Below are positions 17,789 to 26,060 of a stretch of DNA of 64,000 nucleotides, one piece after another (position 1 is the first letter of the stretch; the number at the start of each line of letters is the position of its first letter). This DNA is from JBBSJZ01 sp041751935 (lineage in GTDB: Bacteria > Planctomycetota > Planctomycetia > Pirellulales > Pirellulaceae): assembly GCA_041751935.1 (NCBI GenBank), contig JBGSIA010000027.1, positions 10,323-74,322 of the forward strand, in the 5' to 3' direction. The notes under the pieces are model-generated. The model saw nothing but the letters and a program-made list of their open reading frames with translations. It made no database searches and was not told where the DNA came from. The position numbers and the translations under genes were made by a program.

Positions 17789-17922
17789 CGTAGTTAGAGT
17801 TCTTTTAGCACAGGCTCTTACTGAGTCCAAAAATTTCTAGAAAATAATAAGTAACGGTTGCTGAAATAGCGGTCAGAACATGGGAGAACCTTATTGAATT
17901 CCCACAAGTGATTTAGCAAGCC

Positions 17923-19842
17923 ATGTCTACCACGTGTCATCGTTGCGGAGCCGTTTTACCGAGTGACAGCGCTGCTCCGTGTCCCCGTTGTCTGCTGCGA
18001 CCGTCCTGGGATCGCCCTCGTCGGGAAGCGATCACGCTTGGTCCTGGGCAATTGTTCGATCCGCCCAGCGTCGAAGATTTGAACCAGCACTTGGTCGGAT
18101 ACGAGGTTTCAGAGCTAATTGGTCGCGGAGGGATGGGAGCGGTATACCGCGGTCGGCAACTCTCGCTGGATCGTGGCGTAGCGATCAAGATTTTGCCACC
18201 CTCAATTGCCGAACGCCCAGGGTTTCGTGAACGATTTGCTCGCGAAGCTCGTGCACTTGCCAAGCTGAATCATCCTAACATCGTTGCCGTATACGATTAC
18301 GGACAAGCCGGTCCCTACGCAATGTTGGTGATGGAACTGGTTGATGGAGCAAGTTTGCGTGACGTATTGGCTCAGGGAAAATTGACTCCCGAGGAAGCGT
18401 TCGAGATCGTTCCCCAGCTATGCGATGCCCTGTCGTTTGCCCACGACCAAGGCGTTGTGCATCGCGATATCAAACCTGAAAACCTGCTGTTCGAACAACA
18501 CGGACGATTGAAAATCACCGATTTTGGTTTAGCAAAGATGATGTCTTTGAGGCCAGTTCCTGTGGGCGATAACGACGCGGAGGAGTTAACACTCGAAGCG
18601 TCAACCGAGGAGCTGACCCAGTCAATCATCGGTACGATTCACTACATGGCTCCCGAACAAATCGAAACGCCCAAGAACGTCGACCATCGAGCCGACATCT
18701 ACGCCCTGGGAGTCGTGTTCTATGAAATGTTGACGGGTGAACTGCCTATCGGAAGATTTGATCCGCCAAGCCAGCGAGTTGAGGTGGATGTAAGGTTCGA
18801 CGAGATCGTGTTGAAGGCTCTGGCAAAGCTACCTTATCGACGATACGGCACCGCTGCGGAAGTTCGTCGGGATTTTGATACGATCCACTCGCATCCGAAT
18901 ACGACACAGAATGCCGGCGCCTGTTCCAGTACCCCTGCTCCTTCGACGCCAACTATCACCGGGCGAACTGTGGGTGATTGGTTGCACGAAATCACGGCAG
19001 CGATCCGAAATGGACTCGACCGTACGGCAGCAACGGCGAGCGAATATCGCCGCAGTTTTAGCTCAGTGGCATCGTCAATTCAGGGTGATGATCCTGCCGC
19101 GTTTTATGGTGGATTAGCGTTTGGCGTCTTTGTCGTCAGTTTGCTGTCGACATGGTTCGTTTTCGCTGCGTTTGACGATGATTTCGCGATGCTAGTGTGG
19201 CTACCGTTGTCGCTGCTGGTGACACTCGTGCATGCACGTTACTGTTATCTTCAACTTTCCAAACTCGAACCACCACCGAGGCGATCGCTGTTACTGAGCC
19301 TGACGCTTCGATTGATCTATTTTCCGATCATCACGGTGGCTCTTGGTTGGCCGATCGTTGCAGCATACTTTGGGTGGGAGGAGATCTACGGCGGACTTCG
19401 CGACCCCTGGCAGCCCAACAATGAGGGAGCCGGTTGGGGACGCGACCTATTGCATGTTGGATGTTGGATCACGATCGTATTTGCAGCTTGGACGGCATCG
19501 TTATTCACAGTCCATTTGATCTGGCCAGCGTTATTTGAATTCCTGCTCAGACCGTTGGTCGCCGCGCAACGAAGTTGGCGAACCATCGTAACGATTGCTG
19601 CGTGCGTCGTACTGATGGTTTTTGCCTGTGTGATTCAATCACGAGTGGCTTACGACTCACCGCCGGTGGCGCTACTGGACGAAACATCCAATTGGACCGA
19701 GGGAACAAACCCTGTGGTTGACTATTCTCGCTATTCGCCCCGCGATGTTGCGCGAATCAAACATGCGATGGCCCGCATTCGCTCACGACACCTTGACGAA
19801 CTCTCGCGAGTTAGACGATTAGGCCTGGATCGTAACCAGTAA
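17923..19842 (+). CDS. Membrane Ser/Thr protein kinase with N-terminal zinc ribbon
   Basis: 639 residues. A C4 zinc ribbon opens the protein (CHRCG ... CPRCL, residues 5-23). The Hanks-type kinase domain spans ~65-325: LIGRGGMGAVYRG (P-loop), VAIKILPP (catalytic Lys), VVHRDIKPENLLF (catalytic loop), ITDFGLAKM (DFG) and GTIHYMAPEQ. A ~65-residue linker leads to four or five membrane helices (from LAFGVFVVSLLSTWFVFAA onward), and a short soluble tail rich in Arg. It is complete and should be active. The 3' end overlaps the end of the convergent pyruvate carboxylase gene by 24 bp. Partners are likely the FHA and sigma factor proteins upstream. Confidence 0.93.
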   Translation: MSTTCHRCGAVLPSDSAAPCPRCLLRPSWDRPRREAITLGPGQLFDPPSVEDLNQHLVGYEVSELIGRGGMGAVYRGRQLSLDRGVAIKILPPSIAERPGFRERFAREARALAKLNHPNIVAVYDYGQAGPYAMLVMELVDGASLRDVLAQGKLTPEEAFEIVPQLCDALSFAHDQGVVHRDIKPENLLFEQHGRLKITDFGLAKMMSLRPVPVGDNDAEELTLEASTEELTQSIIGTIHYMAPEQIETPKNVDHRADIYALGVVFYEMLTGELPIGRFDPPSQRVEVDVRFDEIVLKALAKLPYRRYGTAAEVRRDFDTIHSHPNTTQNAGACSSTPAPSTPTITGRTVGDWLHEITAAIRNGLDRTAATASEYRRSFSSVASSIQGDDPAAFYGGLAFGVFVVSLLSTWFVFAAFDDDFAMLVWLPLSLLVTLVHARYCYLQLSKLEPPPRRSLLLSLTLRLIYFPIITVALGWPIVAAYFGWEEIYGGLRDPWQPNNEGAGWGRDLLHVGCWITIVFAAWTASLFTVHLIWPALFEFLLRPLVAAQRSWRTIVTIAACVVLMVFACVIQSRVAYDSPPVALLDETSNWTEGTNPVVDYSRYSPRDVARIKHAMARIRSRHLDELSRVRRLGLDRNQ

Positions 19843-22800
19843 ATCACCGGCTTCGACTTGCGTTCCCGCCGGCGTCTGAATCGCGGTGACCGTGCCGGCA
19901 CGCGGAGCGTTGATCGTGGTTTCCATCTTCATCGCTTCGAGGACCATCAGCTTCTGACCTTCTTTCACCTTATCGCCCTCGTTCACGGCGACCGTAATCA
20001 CCATCCCCGGCATTGACGCGGCTACTTGTGATGGATCTTTGGGGTCCGCCTTGATCGATGCTTTGACGTCTGGTTCCAGTGCATGGTCAACGACGGTGAT
20101 CTCACGTGGCTGGCCATTGAGTTCAAAGAACACCGTTCGCGTGGCATCTGGGTGCGGTTGACCGACAGCGAGGAATTTGATGATCAGCCGCTTACCTTTC
20201 TCGATATCGACTGCGATCTCTTCGCCTGGTTCTTGGCCGTAGAAAAAATTCGGTGTCGGCAAATGAGACACATCACCAAACGTTGCGTGATGCGAGACAA
20301 ACTCTTCAAAAACCTTCGGGTACAGCAAGTAGGTTACGGCGTCTTGATCATTTGGCGAATCACCGGTGATGTCGGCGGCAGTCGTTTTGGCGGCTTCCAA
20401 ATCCGCAGGCGGCAACGACTCACCAGGTCGCTGGAGCACGGGCTTTTGGTCGCCGAGGATCACGCGAATCACTTCGCTGGGGAAACCGCCGGGCGGTTGC
20501 CCCATTCGACCGCCCACTAGGTCGATCACGCTGGCAGGGAACGCTAACGCTCGCTCGGTCGTCAACACCTCAGCGGCACTGAGGTCATTAGCGACAAGGA
20601 ACAACGCCATATCACCGACTGCTTTACTCGTCGGCGTAACCTTCACGATATCGCCAAGCAGTTGGTTCACGTGAGCATAGGCACGACAAATTTCGGACCA
20701 ACGATCGGCCAGCCCCAATGCCCTCGCTTGCTGGTACAGGTTCGTGTACTGCCCGCCCGGCATCTCATGATCGTACAGGTCACCCGTTGCCGGCAAGACT
20801 TGACTCTCGAAAGGCAAGTAGAACTCTCGCACGGCTTGCCAGTACGTCGCTAGCTCAGTCAGTGAATCGGTTTCCAGCGATGATTGGCGATCCGTGAATC
20901 GCAATGCCTCGACGAGCGTATTCAAGTTCACTTGGCTGGTGCCGCCGGACATCGGTGCCAATGCCGCGTCCGCAATGGACAATCCTTCACCCGCAGCAGC
21001 CAATATCGAGGCAGCTTGAATTCCCGCTGTATCGTGCGTGTGAAAGTGAATTGGAATGCCGATTTCCTCTCGCAGCGCTCGCATCAGGATGACCGCCGAT
21101 CCAGGCTTGCACAAACCAGCCATATCCTTGATCGCCAACAGATGTGCGCCGCGAGCTTCAAGGAGCTTGGCAAGAGTGACGTAATACTTAACGTCATACT
21201 TGGTCCGTTTTGGGTTCTGCAGATCTCCGGTGTAACAGATCGCTGCTTCACAAATACCGCCTTCGGCAAGGACAGCATCCATCGCGACGTACATGTTCTC
21301 TTCCCAGTTCAACGCGTCAAACACGCGAAAGATGTCCATGCCTGCTTGGACGGCTTCGCGAACAAACAGTCGCACCACATTGTCGGGATAATTCGTGTAA
21401 CCGACCGCGTTGCTGGCACGAAGCAACATCTGGGCGAGAATGTTGGGCACCGCTTCGCTGAGGTCCGCCAAACGTTGCCAAGGCGACTCTTTGAGGAACC
21501 GCATGCTCGTATCAAACGTCGCGCCGCCCCACATTTCCAAAGAGAACAGACTCGATGCGAGTTGCGAGTAGGCGGGCGCGATCTGCAGCATATCGAATGT
21601 GCGAACGCGTGTTGCCAACAGCGATTGGTGCGCGTCACGCATCGTGGTGTCAGTAATCAGCAAGCCCTTCTGTTGCTTGATCCAACGGACGAGACCCTCA
21701 GCACCTTCACGTCGAAAAACATCCCGCGTGCCTTGCGGTGGCGTCGCCGAATGCGGCAAGGCTGGAAGCGGTGCGGGATCACGGCGTTTCGCAACCGGAC
21801 GACCGGCAACAAGCGGATTGCCACTTACGATCGTCTCGGCCAAGTACGTAAGCAACTTCGTCGCGCGGTCAAGCCGCTTGGGAAGCTCAAACAATTCCGG
21901 CGTCTGGTCAATCAGCCGCGTTGTTGCTTCGCCCGCGAGAAACTTGGGATGATTCACCATCCGAATCAAAAACGGAATATTTGTTTTGACACCACGCACA
22001 CGGAACTCGTGCAAACAGCGATCCATTCGCCGCGAAGCTTCGGCAAGCGATCTTGCGCGTGCGGTGACTTTCACCAGCATCGAGTCATAGAACGGATTCA
22101 CGACCGCGCCGCTGAACGCCGTTCCCGCGTCGAGCCGAATGCCGAGCCCGGCCGCCGAACGATAGTGGCTGATACGGCCGTAGTCAGGCCGAAACTGGTT
22201 TGCCGGATCTTCGGTCGTCACGCGGCATTGGAGGGCGAAGCCGCTGGTTCGGATCTCCGATTGAGGTGGCAAACCAACTTCTTCACTTTCAAGAGGATAT
22301 CCTTGTGCGACTAGAATCTGAGTTCGTACGATGTCGTAACCTGTGACTTCTTCGGTGACCGTGTGTTCGACTTGGATGCGGGGATTCACTTCGATGAAGT
22401 AGAATTGCTGAGCATCAACGTCGTAGAGAAACTCAACGGTACCCGCATTCTCATAGCCGACTTGGCGTCCGATTTTTAACGCTGCCTCACACAACGCTTC
22501 ACGAATAGCAGGGTCCAAATTCGGGGCCGGTGCAATCTCGACTACCTTTTGATGCCGTCGCTGAACGCTGCAGTCCCGCTCATAAAGGTGTTTCAAATTC
22601 CCATGTCGGTCGCCGATCAGTTGCACCTCCAAGTGACGAGCGGCACGGACGAAGCGTTCGATAAAGCACTCATCACTACCGAATGCGGTCTTGGCTTCAC
22701 GTTGAGCTGCTTCGAGTGCCGCGGCAAGTTGGTCAGGCGACTCGACAACTCGCATGCCACGACCGCCACCGCCCTTGGCTGCCTTCACGATAACAGGATA

Positions 22801-23307
22801 CCCCAGCGCTAGAGCAACTTCGCTAGCTTCTTCAAGACTCGTCAGGGCATGATTCGTACCGCCCAGCACCGGCACGCCAGCGGATTGAGCCAATTCACGC
22901 GCGCTCGTTTTGTCGCCGAGTGACTCCAGTGACTTGACGCTCGGGCCGATGAACAATACCCCCGCAGACTCAAGCGCTCGTGCAAACTCAGGATTCTCCG
23001 AGAGAAAACCGTAGCCTGGATGAACCGCGTCGATCTGATGATTGACACAAAGGTCGACAATTGCGTCAATGTTCAGGTAAGACCGGATCGGTTCACCCTG
23101 TTTGCCGATTTGGTAACCCTCATCTGCCTTGAACCGATGCAGCGCGTAGCGATCCTCGTGAGAGTAAATCGCCACTGTACGAATCCCCATTTCGTGAGCG
23201 CTGCGGAAAACGCGAGTAGCGATTTCACTGCGGTTAGCAACCAACAATCGCTCAATTTTTCGGACCGCTGGAATTGAAGTGGGCGGATTCGTTGGACGAG
23301 TCGACAT
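19819..23307 (-). CDS. pyc: Pyruvate carboxylase
   Basis: 1162 residues, full length. It makes oxaloacetate from pyruvate, bicarbonate and ATP, an anaplerotic step. Domains in order: biotin carboxylase ~15-465 (KIERLLVANRSEIATRVFRS; ATP loop AAKGGGGRGMRVV; IEVNPRIQVEHTVTEEVTGYD), carboxyltransferase ~545-820 (DTTMRDAHQSLLATRVRT; metal-binding region IPIHFHTHDTAG; PMSGGTSQVN), PYC_OADA-type tetramer region, and biotinyl carrier ~1090-1162 with biotin Lys in VLEAMKMET. No subunit split. Its 3' end overlaps the kinase gene convergently. Divergent from topB across ~295 bp. Confidence 0.97.
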   Translation of the reverse strand: MSTRPTNPPTSIPAVRKIERLLVANRSEIATRVFRSAHEMGIRTVAIYSHEDRYALHRFKADEGYQIGKQGEPIRSYLNIDAIVDLCVNHQIDAVHPGYGFLSENPEFARALESAGVLFIGPSVKSLESLGDKTSARELAQSAGVPVLGGTNHALTSLEEASEVALALGYPVIVKAAKGGGGRGMRVVESPDQLAAALEAAQREAKTAFGSDECFIERFVRAARHLEVQLIGDRHGNLKHLYERDCSVQRRHQKVVEIAPAPNLDPAIREALCEAALKIGRQVGYENAGTVEFLYDVDAQQFYFIEVNPRIQVEHTVTEEVTGYDIVRTQILVAQGYPLESEEVGLPPQSEIRTSGFALQCRVTTEDPANQFRPDYGRISHYRSAAGLGIRLDAGTAFSGAVVNPFYDSMLVKVTARARSLAEASRRMDRCLHEFRVRGVKTNIPFLIRMVNHPKFLAGEATTRLIDQTPELFELPKRLDRATKLLTYLAETIVSGNPLVAGRPVAKRRDPAPLPALPHSATPPQGTRDVFRREGAEGLVRWIKQQKGLLITDTTMRDAHQSLLATRVRTFDMLQIAPAYSQLASSLFSLEMWGGATFDTSMRFLKESPWQRLADLSEAVPNILAQMLLRASNAVGYTNYPDNVVRLFVREAVQAGMDIFRVFDALNWEENMYVAMDAVLAEGGICEAAICYTGDLQNPKRTKYDVKYYVTLAKLLEARGAHLLAIKDMAGLCKPGSAVILMRALREEIGIPIHFHTHDTAGIQAASILAAAGEGLSIADAALAPMSGGTSQVNLNTLVEALRFTDRQSSLETDSLTELATYWQAVREFYLPFESQVLPATGDLYDHEMPGGQYTNLYQQARALGLADRWSEICRAYAHVNQLLGDIVKVTPTSKAVGDMALFLVANDLSAAEVLTTERALAFPASVIDLVGGRMGQPPGGFPSEVIRVILGDQKPVLQRPGESLPPADLEAAKTTAADITGDSPNDQDAVTYLLYPKVFEEFVSHHATFGDVSHLPTPNFFYGQEPGEEIAVDIEKGKRLIIKFLAVGQPHPDATRTVFFELNGQPREITVVDHALEPDVKASIKADPKDPSQVAASMPGMVITVAVNEGDKVKEGQKLMVLEAMKMETTINAPRAGTVTAIQTPAGTQVEAGDLLVTIQA

Positions 23308-23569
23308 CGCAGTTCTTGCTCACGACGGTTTTTGGACGGAAATCAGCAACAGGCGAAGGGCAATTTAGCGAAATCAACCGATTCGAACAGCAGTCATCAA
23401 AAAGGCATTCGGTACCCTATTTGTTGACTGACCGACGAAAAAGGATTAGTCTCGCCGTTTTCTAATCTGAGAGCAGAAGTCGTTTACCTGCCAATCCGAT
23501 GGTCATTTCTTGACGCTGAATCGCTACGTTGAGCGCAACGCCTAGAGCGTGAAATTATGTGGGCATGCT

Positions 23570-23583
23570 AGGTACCGGTACCT
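23570..23583. promoter_or_regulatory. 14-bp perfect palindrome upstream of topB
   Basis: AGGTACCGGTACCT reads the same on both strands and lies 19 bp before the topB ATG in the pyc-topB divergent region. It could be an operator, or chance; only one copy was noticed. Confidence 0.35.
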
Positions 23584-23602
23584 TCTCGGAAGAAGCCATC
23601 TT

Positions 23603-26050
23603 ATGAAGGTTATAATCGCTGAAAAACCGTCTGTGGCTCGCGACTTGGCGGCATTTGTTAAGGCAACCTCGAAGCGTCAGGGATACTTTGAAGGCGGTGG
23701 CTATCAAGTCACTTGGGCACTGGGGCATCTCGTCGAGTTGCAAGAGCCGCATGAATACGACTCCTCGCTGAAAAAGTGGACGCTGCTGACCTTGCCGTTT
23801 GTCCCCCGCGAATTCAAATTAAAACTGCGAAAAGACGACCGAGTGCAAGGACAATTCGCGATTGTCAAACGGTTGCTGCTTGCCGCTGACTCGATCATTT
23901 GCGCTACGGACGCTGGTCGCGAAGGCGAGCTCATCTTTCGCTACATCGTCACCCACGCTGGATGTGCGAATAAACCTGCGCAACGGTTGTGGCTCAGTTC
24001 ATTGACGCCCGACGCCATTGGTACCGCATTTCGCTCGATGCGACCGCTGGCCGATTACGACAACCTTTACGCAGCGGCCAAGTGTCGTAGCGAATCCGAT
24101 TGGATTGTCGGACTCAACGCAACGCGAAACTACACGCTGCGGTTCGCGACCGCAGGGATACTGTGGAGTCTTGGCCGCGTCCAAACTCCTGTGCTGGCAA
24201 TGATCACACGCCGTGACGACGAAATTCGTACGTTCAAATCGCAACCGTTCTGGGAGTTGATGACGAAGTATTGCGAAGTCAATTTTCGCTACACCGGTTA
24301 TCGCTTCGATCAGCAATCCGAGGCGATTGAGCTTCTAAAACGCGTTACAGTTCAACCGCTAGTAATTCTAAAAATTCAGCGCAAACCTGAATCATCACTG
24401 CCGCCCCAGTTATACGATCTGACAGAGCTACAGCGGGACATGAATCGTCGCTACGGTATCTCCGCTGCCGATACGCTGGCCAGCGCCCAGTCTCTGTACG
24501 AAAGCAAGCTCGTGACGTATCCGCGCACAGATTCTCACTATTTAACCACTGAGGTCCAGAAGAATGTTCCGCTGATTTTGCAGCAATTGCGTACCATCAA
24601 ACCACAAGAAATCGACAAGCTCGACCTCCGCAAACTGTCGTTCGGGGGACGAATCGTGAACAACCAAAAGGTGACGGACCACCACGCGATCATCCCGACA
24701 GGCACCGTATCCAACGGGCTCCGCGATCGCGAACAAAAAGTCTATGACGCTATCGTCGTGCGATTCATCGCCGCCTTCTATCCTGCCTGTGTCAAAGAGG
24801 TAACGACCGTTGATGCTGTGGTTGGTAAGGTCCCCTTTCGTGCTCGCGGTGTCCGCGTTTCAACTCCAGGGTGGACAGAGTTGTATCCGCGAAAGTCCAG
24901 CGACCAGGACAGCGAGGACCAACAATCGTTGCCCGAGTTCACGCCGCGAGAAAGTGGACCGCACGAACCCTACGTGAAACCTGGCCAGACCTCGGCGCCC
25001 AAGCACTTCACCGAGAACACGCTACTGGGTGCGATGGATACTGCTGGCAAACTTGTCGACGAAGCTGAGTTGCGTGAAGCGATGAAAGACAAAGGGCTTG
25101 GCACTCCCGCAACCCGCGCAGCGATAATCGAGACGTTGCTGAGTCGCAAATACATTTGTCGCGACAAGAAAAACTTGTTGGCAACAGATCTGGGGCGATA
25201 CTTGATTTCGCTTGTTCGCGACCAAGGACTCAAGTCGCCGGAACTGACTGGCGAGTGGGAATCTAAGCTCAAACAAATTGAAGCTGGAAAAATTTCCGCC
25301 GACGAGTTCATGCATGAGATCGCGGCTTACACGCACGAGATCATTCGAGCTAGCGAAAATGTGCAACTCGACGAAAGCAAGATCGGTGATTGCCCGTGCT
25401 GCGGCAAGCCGGTTGTACGCGGCAAACAAGCGATGGGATGTTCGGCGTGGCGTTATGGCTGCAAATTCGTGCTTCCGAATCACTATCGCAATGTCGAGTT
25501 GAGTCACCGACAAATTCGTGAACTGCTGCAGCGTGGTGTGGTAAGCGAGAGCATCAATCTCGGCGATGTTGGCAACGTCGTGTTGAGCTTGACACCATCA
25601 GGCACGATTGTTGAGATCCCTGTGCCCCAAGGCAACGAGCAAAATCACTCCCAGGACGGAACCAAAAGTAAGTCCATTTCTGGGGCCAAGCGATCAACGA
25701 GAAGTCGCAAAACATTGAAGGATGGTGCGTCTGATAAATCAGTCGCCCCCTCCGCTCGGACTCGATCCGCGGACAAACCAACGGCAGCGGATCTTGGTGG
25801 ATGCCCCCTGTGCGATGCGCCCGTTATCGAGCAGAAAAAGTCTTACAGTTGCAGCCGCTGGCAAGATGGATGCCCAATGACCATCTGGAAAACGATCGCT
25901 GGGAAACGCATCACCGCCAGCATGGCCAAGACAATGCTTCACAGCGGCAAAACGGGCGTACTAAAAGGCTTCAAGACGAAAGCAGGTAAAACATTCAATG
26001 CTCGGTTAAAGTTAGTTGAAGGCAACGTTGAACTCGAATTTGAGAATTGA
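23603..26050 (+). CDS. topB: DNA topoisomerase III-type type IA topoisomerase
   Basis: 815 residues from ATG 23603, which gives the family start MKVIIAEKPSVARDLAAF; the frame is open 54 bp upstream. The Toprim domain (~1-150) includes ICATDAGREGELIFRYI. The type IA core follows, with the active Tyr in KLVTYPRTDSHYL and the GTPATRAAIIETLL motif. The tail has two zinc ribbons: CPCCGKPV ... GCSAWRYGCKF near 595-625, and CPLCDAPV ... SCSRWQDGC near 735-760, separated by a basic Ser/Lys-rich linker. It relaxes and decatenates single-stranded-containing DNA. The next gene begins 11 bp later. Confidence 0.94.
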   Translation: MKVIIAEKPSVARDLAAFVKATSKRQGYFEGGGYQVTWALGHLVELQEPHEYDSSLKKWTLLTLPFVPREFKLKLRKDDRVQGQFAIVKRLLLAADSIICATDAGREGELIFRYIVTHAGCANKPAQRLWLSSLTPDAIGTAFRSMRPLADYDNLYAAAKCRSESDWIVGLNATRNYTLRFATAGILWSLGRVQTPVLAMITRRDDEIRTFKSQPFWELMTKYCEVNFRYTGYRFDQQSEAIELLKRVTVQPLVILKIQRKPESSLPPQLYDLTELQRDMNRRYGISAADTLASAQSLYESKLVTYPRTDSHYLTTEVQKNVPLILQQLRTIKPQEIDKLDLRKLSFGGRIVNNQKVTDHHAIIPTGTVSNGLRDREQKVYDAIVVRFIAAFYPACVKEVTTVDAVVGKVPFRARGVRVSTPGWTELYPRKSSDQDSEDQQSLPEFTPRESGPHEPYVKPGQTSAPKHFTENTLLGAMDTAGKLVDEAELREAMKDKGLGTPATRAAIIETLLSRKYICRDKKNLLATDLGRYLISLVRDQGLKSPELTGEWESKLKQIEAGKISADEFMHEIAAYTHEIIRASENVQLDESKIGDCPCCGKPVVRGKQAMGCSAWRYGCKFVLPNHYRNVELSHRQIRELLQRGVVSESINLGDVGNVVLSLTPSGTIVEIPVPQGNEQNHSQDGTKSKSISGAKRSTRSRKTLKDGASDKSVAPSARTRSADKPTAADLGGCPLCDAPVIEQKKSYSCSRWQDGCPMTIWKTIAGKRITASMAKTMLHSGKTGVLKGFKTKAGKTFNARLKLVEGNVELEFEN

Positions 26051-26060
26051 TGCGACAAAA

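Noticed and set aside
20884..22314. 476-codon open frame antisense to pyruvate carboxylase
   Set aside because: It is the mirror of a well-conserved gene in a codon-biased region and has no recognisable protein character (Arg/His/Cys-rich).
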